A stretch of DNA of 44,343 bases from a virus: positions 1 through 44,343 of IMG/VR virus record IMGVR_UViG_3300005663_000088. One strand, written 5' to 3'. Below the pieces are notes generated by a model, which worked only from the letters and a program-made list of their open reading frames with translations, was not told the DNA's origin and ran no database searches. The stretch's first letter is position 1. Every line of letters starts with the position of its first letter. Shown here one piece after another: positions 37,797-44,343 of the stretch. The position numbers and the translations under genes are program-made.

Positions 37797-38105
37797 TTAC
37801 AGAGCCACGCTCACAGGAAATGTTATCAATGCGTCTAGCTTAGTCTCTGCATCATCAGCCGTGTCTATGCCGCGACTGGCTACCTCAACCCGAAATAGCT
37901 CTGACAATGCAGTACGCTTTTTGTTATCAGTTCCCGCACCGTCAGCGATAGTCATTATTACTGCACCGTTCAATACAACGGTGAAATGGCCATTAGGTAC
38001 AGTTCGCACCCATTCACTGCCAACGTATTTTTCCACCCAGGTATCCAGATGTACATCACCATTTGCTGCCGCCTCCGAACTCTCTACTGTGAACCTGTAT
38101 GCCAT
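37797..38105 (-). CDS. Hypothetical small virion protein (102 aa)
   Basis: MAYRFTVESSEAAANGDVHLDTWVEKYVGSEW... is a beta-rich protein with strands GHFTVVLNGAVIMTI, then helix KRTALSELFRVEVASRG. It sits in the tail-fibre gene group after the large LamG protein. Probably a small structural or chaperone protein; no family recognised. Confidence 0.6.
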   Translation of the reverse strand: MAYRFTVESSEAAANGDVHLDTWVEKYVGSEWVRTVPNGHFTVVLNGAVIMTIADGAGTDNKKRTALSELFRVEVASRGIDTADDAETKLDALITFPVSVAL

Positions 38106-38121
38106 TCTGTGTGCCTCCTAT

Positions 38122-40392
38122 CTATGCCGGTGCTGCGAATGTTGCATCGGCTTGTTTCGTGCCTGCTTGTGCCTGTCCCCAATACACTATGGTGGGAGTC
38201 GTGGCAAAGCTAAGTGCTGTCGTAATCGTTATCTTCACAACCCCGCCAACCTTCAGCGTCATAGCTGCTGCGGTGTAGTCGATAACGAGTTCATATTTCG
38301 TACCCGCTTCAATTGCGCCGGTCGCATTCCAGTTGTCTGTATGCTCCCCGCCGCCATCATTGAATGCCAGCGTTATCGTGTTGGCTGCGCTCCAGTAGAG
38401 ACGAATGTAGTTATCCGCCGCCCCATAGAATTCTGCAATCATCGCCTCATTTGATGCCGTACCGAACTTCACCGCATCAGCCGCATCGTGGCGTGGCGTG
38501 TAGGCCAGCCGCATATTCCCTAACGTGGCAGCCAGTTCTGTGATAGGCTGTGTCATGATGTCCAACCCATCCACACGCAAGCCGGAAGTTTCGGTGCTGT
38601 TGGCTTCGCTTGCGGGAGTGACGGTTAGGGAGACGGCGTCGAGGGCAAATACGTAGACATCGTCTACGTATTGAACCTGCCCATTGCCGTTAAATTTTAT
38701 TGAGTTTATATATGGCTTGAATAAATTACTCGCTATCCCCACGCGCCAGTTTGTAAACCAATTCCCCGTTGTTGTAGAAGAAGGTTGAATCATGGCTTGA
38801 CCTAGAGCAGAATTACTTTGTAAATATGCAAACGCTCTGTCATATAGTCTTGACCACTGATCAGCAACTGTAACATAATTCGAGAAACCCACCATACAGT
38901 GTCCAGAAAAATCTAAGCTGGAACTCGTGTTGAGTCCTTCGTTCAGTGCACTTGCATTATATTGCACAGAGGATGACCCGCTACGAACAATTGTCAATTC
39001 CTGCTCTGAGTCACCTGCTTCTAAACCCGCATTCGTCCACCCATCAGGAATCCAGGGATCACCGCTTCCAGTCTCCAACGACGGGTTATCGACCAAGTTC
39101 TCCAACAATTCAAACTGGTGCAGATACACTTGCTGCGATGCCGCCGTACCCTCAACCGCGATAGTAATAGCCACACAGTCAGAGCCTACGCCATTACGTG
39201 CCGCTGTCGGCAGTTCAAATGTGATGATAGCTACACCAGGAGTGTCGCGGTCTGAAGATGCGCCGAACTCATACGTCACGATGTCAGCACTATTGGTATC
39301 GTCAGTGATGCGGATACGCAAATCGTTGGCGTCGTTCACGTGAGCCAAGCAGCGCAGCACGTAATCCTGTCCTGCCGCGAGACTGGTTAGTGATTGCTCG
39401 ATGCCTTCGGCATTAGCATCACATGTCCAGTCGTAGCCCCAGGCGAATATCTTGTCGGCGTCTGCTAGGTCTGCCGGTGCAGTGGATGGTGTGTTTTTTG
39501 TGCTCCATCCACTGCTGCCGTATGTGGTCTGACAGAAGCCATCGGTAAGTACATTGTTGCTGTGCGGATGCGACCATGCCTCTCCTGTGCCGGTGGCTAA
39601 TGCACCTGCACTGGAATCAGTTGGCAGACAGAAGCATACATCCCAACTGCCTGTGATCTCGGTGGGGTCTTTGCCTGCGCCAGCCGCATAAATGAGATTG
39701 ATTTCGTCGCCATTGCCTACATCTATGCCGTATGTGCTGTCATAAAGCGGGCGGCGGTAAACGGTGAATCCTTCGATGATGGAATCAGCGGCAATATATG
39801 TTCCAGACCTATACCCCAAAAAAATAGTATTACTAGGCGCAACAGTCGCATATGGAGGTGAAGTAGAATATGAATGAATGTCATTTATGGATATAGAACC
39901 GTAGTTTATGCCATCCAGTGATACTTTACTATCCCATCGCGCCACAACGCAGTAAGTGTTTCCAGCGACCCATGCAGAGATATCTAACTGTGCATATGCA
40001 CCGAGTCCAAACGAAACCACTTGGAGAAAATTCGTTTCAGTCTTGCTTACAAATATATTTCCGGTAGAAGTGCCAGACATAAATATGTAATGACTTTGTC
40101 CGTCATCCCCATCCCATTCCGGCGTAATCCAGAACACAATAGACCCTTGATATGTATCAAAAGTCTCGTAGAAATGTCCCAATATTTGACTACCCCGCAC
40201 ACAAGAAACTTCGTCCGTTGCTGCGCTAGTATTCCACTTCCCCTGTACGATGGGCGCGGCGGCAAACGGGCCTGAAGCCGCACGCTTCGCCATGCCTGCC
40301 GTGAATGTGGACAATGCGGCAGAGAAGTCGAAGTTATCCACGACCGCCGCCTGCTGCATGTGCGGCCTTACTGCCGCTACCGGATATGGCAT
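38122..40392 (-). CDS. Large LamG/CBM-type tail fibre protein
   Basis: The 756-aa product has two LamG/concanavalin-like sandwiches. One is at about residues 55-250, with GSIVFWITPEWDGDDGQ, ANTYCVVARW and a DSIIEGFTVYRRPL strand. Another is at about 625-755, with RLAYTPRHDA and KYELVIDYTAAAMTLKVGG. Carbohydrate-binding-module-like segments lie between them (about 290-600), with LENLVDNPSLETGSGDPWIPDGW. This multi-domain make-up fits a receptor-binding tail fibre. The glycan ligand is unknown. Confidence 0.78.
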   Translation of the reverse strand: MPYPVAAVRPHMQQAAVVDNFDFSAALSTFTAGMAKRAASGPFAAAPIVQGKWNTSAATDEVSCVRGSQILGHFYETFDTYQGSIVFWITPEWDGDDGQSHYIFMSGTSTGNIFVSKTETNFLQVVSFGLGAYAQLDISAWVAGNTYCVVARWDSKVSLDGINYGSISINDIHSYSTSPPYATVAPSNTIFLGYRSGTYIAADSIIEGFTVYRRPLYDSTYGIDVGNGDEINLIYAAGAGKDPTEITGSWDVCFCLPTDSSAGALATGTGEAWSHPHSNNVLTDGFCQTTYGSSGWSTKNTPSTAPADLADADKIFAWGYDWTCDANAEGIEQSLTSLAAGQDYVLRCLAHVNDANDLRIRITDDTNSADIVTYEFGASSDRDTPGVAIITFELPTAARNGVGSDCVAITIAVEGTAASQQVYLHQFELLENLVDNPSLETGSGDPWIPDGWTNAGLEAGDSEQELTIVRSGSSSVQYNASALNEGLNTSSSLDFSGHCMVGFSNYVTVADQWSRLYDRAFAYLQSNSALGQAMIQPSSTTTGNWFTNWRVGIASNLFKPYINSIKFNGNGQVQYVDDVYVFALDAVSLTVTPASEANSTETSGLRVDGLDIMTQPITELAATLGNMRLAYTPRHDAADAVKFGTASNEAMIAEFYGAADNYIRLYWSAANTITLAFNDGGGEHTDNWNATGAIEAGTKYELVIDYTAAAMTLKVGGVVKITITTALSFATTPTIVYWGQAQAGTKQADATFAAPA

Positions 40393-40393
40393 G

Positions 40394-40867
40394 TTAGTAA
40401 CCTGCCACGCGCTGATGCACGGTCTCTACATCCTGCTCGTTCACCAGCGGCAAGCCAAGCTCCATCGCCCTTGACGGCAGCAGTACGGTTGCCGTCCACA
40501 ACGGATCGGGTTCGGTTTCCTGGAACGCAGTCGTAACCGCCGTCACGCTAGCGGCGTCCAGTACGGTTGCCAGCCCTCGCCATAGGGAAAGCATAAGGCC
40601 GCGCTCGTTGTTTTCCAGCGCAGCGCGTAAATCGGGGGCGAGTTGCCCGAAATCGAACATAACCGGAATGTCGGTGGGTAGCAGCTTGTCCATGAATGTT
40701 GGCCACGTGAACTGTTTGAGCGTGTTCGTTCGTGCCACCGGATTCGGTATGGACTCGCGTTCATTCAGCAGACCCGCGACCGTATCGTATTCGCGCGCTG
40801 TCAGTAACTCAGCATAGGCAACGTCGTTCAACTCGGCGGCCAGTCTTGCAAATTGTTTTATGTTCAT
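40394..40867 (-). CDS. Tail protein of unknown function (157 aa)
   Basis: MNIKQFARLAAELNDVAYAELLTAREYDTVAGLLNERES... has a helical first half, then TWPTFMDKLLPTDIPVMF and a C-terminal segment ending HQRVAGY. Proteins with this opening occur in the tail-fibre gene group of related phages. It is between a small beta protein and the large fibre gene; perhaps a fibre assembly chaperone. Confidence 0.6.
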   Translation of the reverse strand: MNIKQFARLAAELNDVAYAELLTAREYDTVAGLLNERESIPNPVARTNTLKQFTWPTFMDKLLPTDIPVMFDFGQLAPDLRAALENNERGLMLSLWRGLATVLDAASVTAVTTAFQETEPDPLWTATVLLPSRAMELGLPLVNEQDVETVHQRVAGY

Positions 40868-40868
40868 G

Positions 40869-41246
40869 CTATGCCTCCGAAAAATAAAATGCGCTCACAG
40901 AAATATTGCCCGCCCCGTCCGTATTCACGTGAAGTTTCTTATCAGCTGTGGGCAGCTTCAACTTACTGCGAGTGATCACCGGAATCCATGCGTTGGCCGC
41001 CGCAGGAATCGAGAAAAAAATAGTGCCGGATGTTTCTTCTTCTATCTCGATCAGCATGGCCGTGTCCGTACCAATGTATATGTCCGTAATCACCAGCTTC
41101 TTGCCGCTTGTCGGTGCGTCCGTGACCGCCACCGTCGACGATGCGTCCGCACTTTTGAATGCCGCACCGGATACGCCGAATACAGAATTCCATTCCGGGC
41201 CTTTATCGGTTGCGGCGATCATCTCTACACCATTAACTGTTTGCAT
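40869..41246 (-). CDS. Small beta-sandwich virion protein (125 aa)
   Basis: MQTVNGVEMIAATDKGPEWNSVFGVSGAAFKSADASSTVAVTD... shows regular strands (KKLVITDIYIGTDTAMLIEIEEETSG, KLHVNTDGAGNISVSAFYF), the pattern of small phage tail or decoration proteins. It is preceded by a 21-bp gap with a GGAAGGAAA ribosome binding site. No specific family recognised. Confidence 0.62.
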   Translation of the reverse strand: MQTVNGVEMIAATDKGPEWNSVFGVSGAAFKSADASSTVAVTDAPTSGKKLVITDIYIGTDTAMLIEIEEETSGTIFFSIPAAANAWIPVITRSKLKLPTADKKLHVNTDGAGNISVSAFYFSEA

Positions 41247-41267
41247 TAGATTTTCCTTCCAAATTAT

Positions 41268-41612
41268 CTATATCAGACCAGCACGAAATATGATGAAACC
41301 CGTCATGTTTACGGTTTCTGCGCCCGACAGCACATATTTGGCCTCATGGTAGTATACGCCGTCCAGATCATCGGTGTCAGTGTCGGCTATGACTACGGTC
41401 GCTGTAATAGCTGAATTGCTCAGCGTGACGCCAGTGCCGATTCCCTTTGAAAATTCAGCGGTTGCATGGACGTTCGTCGCCACGCTATAGGTATAGATGG
41501 TGATATTATCTACATCGTCACCCGACAGCGCGTCGCCGTTCTCATCGACCAGAGCAATCGTGATGGTCGTATCTTCACCGGCAAATCTGATTTCCTTTTG
41601 CAGTGTTGCCAT
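41268..41612 (-). CDS. Baseplate upper-protein-like N-terminal domain protein (114 aa)
   Basis: ATG 41612 is chosen because it overlaps the preceding stop (TAATG). MATLQKEIRFAGEDTTITIALVDENGDALSG... has the strand pattern of BppU N-terminal domains that attach receptor-binding modules to the baseplate. Thr/Val/Asp-rich, beta throughout, ending MTGFIIFRAGLI. Role inferred from position and strand pattern. Confidence 0.62.
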   Translation of the reverse strand: MATLQKEIRFAGEDTTITIALVDENGDALSGDDVDNITIYTYSVATNVHATAEFSKGIGTGVTLSNSAITATVVIADTDTDDLDGVYYHEAKYVLSGAETVNMTGFIIFRAGLI

Positions 41613-41992
41613 TATGGTATTTTGTCCTCCAGGCAAAAGACGAAATCCTTGGGCAGATATAGTTTGCCCGGCGTCAGCCAGCTAATCTCTTTCAGGTCAT
41701 ATGTCAAGATGCTTGACCCGCTGCCAGTAACATTTACGGTATCGCCCACACCAGACGGGTCAGTGATTTCGCCATTGCCTCGATATATCAGATAGCGATA
41801 GCGATGTACCATATAGTAATCAGAGTTAGCGAAGTTCGTACCATCATAATTCTCATACGACCATAGTTGTGCTGGCATATTGACGGCGCTCAGCGAGGCG
41901 TTGATAGCATTTAAACTGTCGCTGTATTTGTTCATAATTGCAGCGGTCGGAATGTCTCCATGCGACCACTGCCGCGGTTTGCTATAGGTCAT
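41612..41992 (-). CDS. Tail protein (126 aa)
   Basis: MTYSKPRQWSHGDIPTAAIMNKYSDSLNAINASLSAV... begins with the conserved phage tail motif in which Trp-x-x-Gly-Asp is followed by a helical Asn-Lys-Tyr-x-Asp-x-Leu. It then has a beta-rich VHRYRYLIYRGNGEI region. It is adjacent to another gene with a similar opening (41993). A tail-tip or fibre network protein. Confidence 0.65.
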   Translation of the reverse strand: MTYSKPRQWSHGDIPTAAIMNKYSDSLNAINASLSAVNMPAQLWSYENYDGTNFANSDYYMVHRYRYLIYRGNGEITDPSGVGDTVNVTGSGSSILTYDLKEISWLTPGKLYLPKDFVFCLEDKIP

Positions 41993-42634
41993 TTACAGAC
42001 TCGTTTGATCTGATTCTAGCAAGTAATCGATTGTGAAGGTAAAAAGATTCTCGTTGGTATAGACATACATCTGATAGCGTGTGCCTACCGTCCAAATATT
42101 TACATCTGTACCCAGGTCCTGCCAGTCAGCAGGCACGCCCGTCGGTTCCTCATTGGTCGTAATTTCGGCATACCAATAATGACTTTCGTGTAATACGATG
42201 TCATATTTAGTATATTGTCCTGCACCCCACGCACCTTGATAAACATTTTCATCTCCGCTGCCCGGCGTTAGACCAATTACCCATGTCGTTACATCTTCCA
42301 GATCGATATAACCCTCGTACGTGTACGGATTGCTGCGAGGTTCATTGTCCACGAAGATTCTGATATCCCATGCGCCGCGCGTGATGAAAATGTTGTAATC
42401 ATTATTGTCGTTTGACGTTACGCGTGCCTTATGATGTAGATATTGATACGCATGACGCAGGAGCCATTGATTATTATTATCGCGCAGATCAACGGTTGTA
42501 GTGATAGAGTTGAATGGCGTGTTGACGCCGGATACCAGACCGTACAGGTACTCGATGTCATCGCTCAAAATATTGAGTTGCGCTGCCGTTAGAATATTCG
42601 TATCTACAAATGTGGGTGGCGTGGTAAAGCTAAT
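41993..42634 (-). CDS. Tail protein with probable ATT start (213 aa)
   Basis: The open frame extends 22 codons upstream of the TTG at 42568 and carries the conserved tail opening SFTTPPTFVDTNILTAAQLNILSDDIEYL. The first codon after an excellent ribosome binding site (AAGGAAGG, 6 nt spacer) is ATT at 42634. No ATG, GTG or TTG lies between the site and 42568. The C-terminal part is beta-rich (NIFITRGAWDIRIFVDN, YWYAEITTNEEP). Likely a tail-tip component. Confidence 0.7.
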   Translation of the reverse strand: MSFTTPPTFVDTNILTAAQLNILSDDIEYLYGLVSGVNTPFNSITTTVDLRDNNNQWLLRHAYQYLHHKARVTSNDNNDYNIFITRGAWDIRIFVDNEPRSNPYTYEGYIDLEDVTTWVIGLTPGSGDENVYQGAWGAGQYTKYDIVLHESHYWYAEITTNEEPTGVPADWQDLGTDVNIWTVGTRYQMYVYTNENLFTFTIDYLLESDQTSL

Positions 42635-42664
42635 TTGACACCTTCCTTTCGGGAACGTATGCCA

Positions 42665-44179
42665 TTAGTAAAATACCCTTCCATTGTCCGGGTCAGCCGC
42701 TCCCAGTTTATTCGTACCCAAAATAAAATAGCTGGGGTCTGTTGTAAGGTACTGGTATAATGCCGTGCCATCCACAGCTTCGTAATTTTGCAGGAATGGG
42801 CCGCCGCGCTCGAAGCGCCAGTCAATCGCCGTTAGAAACATAATGCGCGAGCTAATAGACATGCTGGCATCCGAGACTGTTATGCGGTCGCCTAACCTGC
42901 GCTGCGGGTCACCACGTACACCATCAATTTTGAAAAACAGACGCGGCGTTTCCATGCGGTCAAGCAGAAATTCACTCAGAAAAGATAACTGCGCCTGCGT
43001 CTGAATCCACGGGTTGCCAGTCAACTTCCTGTCCCGCCCCTCCCTATCAGTCCAAAATCCGTCCGAGGACTCTTCTACTACTGATACATCATCTAGGCTA
43101 GTAATCGGACTACCCGTAATCGTAAGATTGTGAATTTCGATTGCTTGCGTTGCATGTCCGTTGACGAAGGACATTGATACGCGCGCCGCCCAGTCTGTTG
43201 GATTCATTGTGATACTGGCGCTCATATCCACACCACCCGAATTAACCGCATCGTAAGTCACGGTATCTTTTGAAAATGCCGGATTATCTAATACAGCCTC
43301 TATCAATACCGTTTCGCCGGCTGGAATGATATAGACCACATCCGACTCCCACAGCGTATCTGCTATCGTCGTCTCGCGTGGATACGATACAACGCTGACA
43401 GACTCATACAACTCGCGGTCGTTATAAAAAGGTGTCAAGCGTTGAAAGTCGCCGATGGTCAGGGTCGCCTGACTGCTTGTGTGCGCTGAGCCAGTCAACC
43501 AATGGCGACTGTTCTCATAAGCATATTTACCGTCAGGCGTGTAGTAAAAGCGCCCGCCGCCCGCTGCCGCCAGCTTCCAGCATGTTTCTATCGGCGACTC
43601 CTGGTCTATCCACATCCACGGAATGCAAAATGTGCCTGCATCCATATCCTGGTCGCCAGCACCAATACCGGCATCTATCAGCACGTTGGCAATGTAGTCG
43701 GCCTCGTTGTAATCCAGATTGTGGCGCGCTATAAAGTTCGTCGCCGTGGTCGTGGTCAACTTGCTGAGAATAGGCTCTTCGAGACTACGGCAATCGATGG
43801 TGATAATTGCCGTCTCTTTGCTGGTAGAACCCATCTCTCTTGGTATCTTAATCACGCCAGCAAATACGGTATAGTAGTTGCTGCCGCCGTTGATGCTGAC
43901 CTCTATATACATCGGCGCGTTGTAGGCTTTGCCATCGCGTATATCGCCATATAATGCGCCACCGGTATTGAGCGGAGAGAAGCGGCCCGTACTATTATCG
44001 AGCGTCAGCGTGCAGCGGTCTACGATGCCTGAGCCAGTCCAGATGCCCGTTGCCGGTGGGTGGAAGCGTAGGCTGCCGTCGGCGCGTATCAGATAGTCTG
44101 TTTCTTCAGTGTAGGCGTCGTCGAAATCCCAGTCGATGAATAGCTTGGCGCTGATGACGCGTGCGTAAGTGGTCGCCAT
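42665..44179 (-). CDS. Tail-tip / baseplate hub protein
   Basis: The 504-aa product MATTYARVISAKLFIDWDFDD... has a beta-rich domain typical of baseplate hubs: GSGIVDRCTLTLDNSTGRF (about 48-66), a FAGVIKIPRE segment, then ITIDCRSLEEPI. A middle domain with YTPDGKYAYENSRHW follows. A C-terminal domain has GDPQRRLGDRITVSD, as in hub or tail-associated proteins. It overlaps the tail-tube paralog stop by one base (TGATG). It likely forms the tail tip beneath the distal tail ring. Confidence 0.75.
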   Translation of the reverse strand: MATTYARVISAKLFIDWDFDDAYTEETDYLIRADGSLRFHPPATGIWTGSGIVDRCTLTLDNSTGRFSPLNTGGALYGDIRDGKAYNAPMYIEVSINGGSNYYTVFAGVIKIPREMGSTSKETAIITIDCRSLEEPILSKLTTTTATNFIARHNLDYNEADYIANVLIDAGIGAGDQDMDAGTFCIPWMWIDQESPIETCWKLAAAGGGRFYYTPDGKYAYENSRHWLTGSAHTSSQATLTIGDFQRLTPFYNDRELYESVSVVSYPRETTIADTLWESDVVYIIPAGETVLIEAVLDNPAFSKDTVTYDAVNSGGVDMSASITMNPTDWAARVSMSFVNGHATQAIEIHNLTITGSPITSLDDVSVVEESSDGFWTDREGRDRKLTGNPWIQTQAQLSFLSEFLLDRMETPRLFFKIDGVRGDPQRRLGDRITVSDASMSISSRIMFLTAIDWRFERGGPFLQNYEAVDGTALYQYLTTDPSYFILGTNKLGAADPDNGRVFY

Positions 44180-44343
44180 CAGTCAACCGTCCGATTTGGT
44201 GCGCCGGCCAATACTAGTTCCATATTCCATTGCAAGGCAGAAGTAACGTCGCCGCCAACATCAACTCGCTTAATGACTCCGCCCCCTTCCCAGAAATATC
44301 CAACGCGCACTGCTGTTGTTCGATCCCATATGTAGACCGAGGT
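44179..44343 (-). CDS. Tail-tube-like third paralog (C-terminal part; continued from left edge)
   Basis: This frame runs from the right edge to a TGA at 44181-44179. It is the continuation of the gene that leaves the left edge: residues YIWDRTTAVRVGYFWEGG occur in both because of the 73-base repeat. The unique part ends GDVTSALQWNMELVLAGAPNR..., which parallels the end of the 4645 tail-tube protein. The first two codons differ from the left copy owing to the mismatched last four bases. Confidence 0.8.
   Translation of the reverse strand, partial: TSVYIWDRTTAVRVGYFWEGGGVIKRVDVGGDVTSALQWNMELVLAGAPNRTVD
44267..44343. repeat. Terminal direct repeat (right copy)
   Basis: Bases 44267-44339 equal 1-73; 44340-44343 differ from 74-77. 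See the left copy. Closing the circle at this repeat gives a genome of about 44,266 bp. Confidence 0.85.

Noticed and set aside
1-44343. Search for lysogeny functions (integrase, repressor/cro pair, attachment site)
   Set aside because: None recognised; the ribbon-helix-helix regulators are better explained as early-gene regulators, and the tRNA is complete rather than an attachment remnant.

Overview
This window is an essentially complete genome of a tailed double-stranded DNA phage with siphovirus architecture (HK97-type capsid, long tail with tape measure). The first 77 bases recur at the end of the window (73 identical, the last four differing), and one tail gene runs off the left edge and continues from the right edge in frame. 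The molecule is therefore circular or circularly permuted, and the window is one linearisation of it. I see no integrase, excisionase, CI-like repressor or attachment site, so a strictly lytic lifestyle is most likely. The host cannot be read from the sequence: the holin resembles a family common in monoderm hosts, the GH108 lysozyme domain is commoner in diderm hosts, and one lysis-region gene encodes a lipoprotein. Base composition is roughly balanced, and the phage looks environmental.

Layout. Two blocks are transcribed divergently from a control region at about 22.9-23.5 kb. The late block is on the minus strand. It runs from 22.9 kb down to 1 and continues from the right edge (44.3 kb) down to 35.3 kb. 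In transcription order it holds: tRNA(CAT), holin, an interrupted small gene, lipoprotein, DNA methylase, small genes, a two-domain endolysin, ParB-methylase, TerS, TerL, portal, MuF-type head protein, neck genes, prohead protease, major capsid protein, decoration-type proteins, connector, tail terminator, two tail-tube-type proteins, the G/GT chaperones with a -1 frameshift, tape measure, distal tail, LamG-like protein, a third tail-tube paralog across the contig join, baseplate/tail-tip genes, a large LamG-type protein, a glycosidase and a metallophosphoesterase. An HNH endonuclease gene with its own promoter is inserted on the opposite strand near 37 kb.

The early block is on the plus strand, 23.3-35.2 kb. 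A near-consensus promoter drives a long structured leader that ends in a hammerhead-ribozyme-like fold. Small early genes separated by hairpins follow, then a terminator, then an extended -10 promoter and a tightly coupled operon (mostly ATGA overlaps). This operon encodes a ribbon-helix-helix regulator, a Sak4-type recombinase, a PAPS-reductase-like protein, a replication initiator with built-in iterons, a G39P-type helicase loader, a C5 methyltransferase and a VRR-NUC nuclease. No DNA polymerase or helicase is encoded, so replication probably uses the host replisome, recruited by the initiator and loader.

The signals most worth follow-up are the hammerhead-like element before the first early gene, six TCCGGA palindromes phased at exactly 11 bp inside the initiator gene, a cytosine methyltransferase gene whose +1 frame also appears to be a real gene, three tail-tube paralogs, and a lysis-region gene interrupted by a single in-frame TGA.
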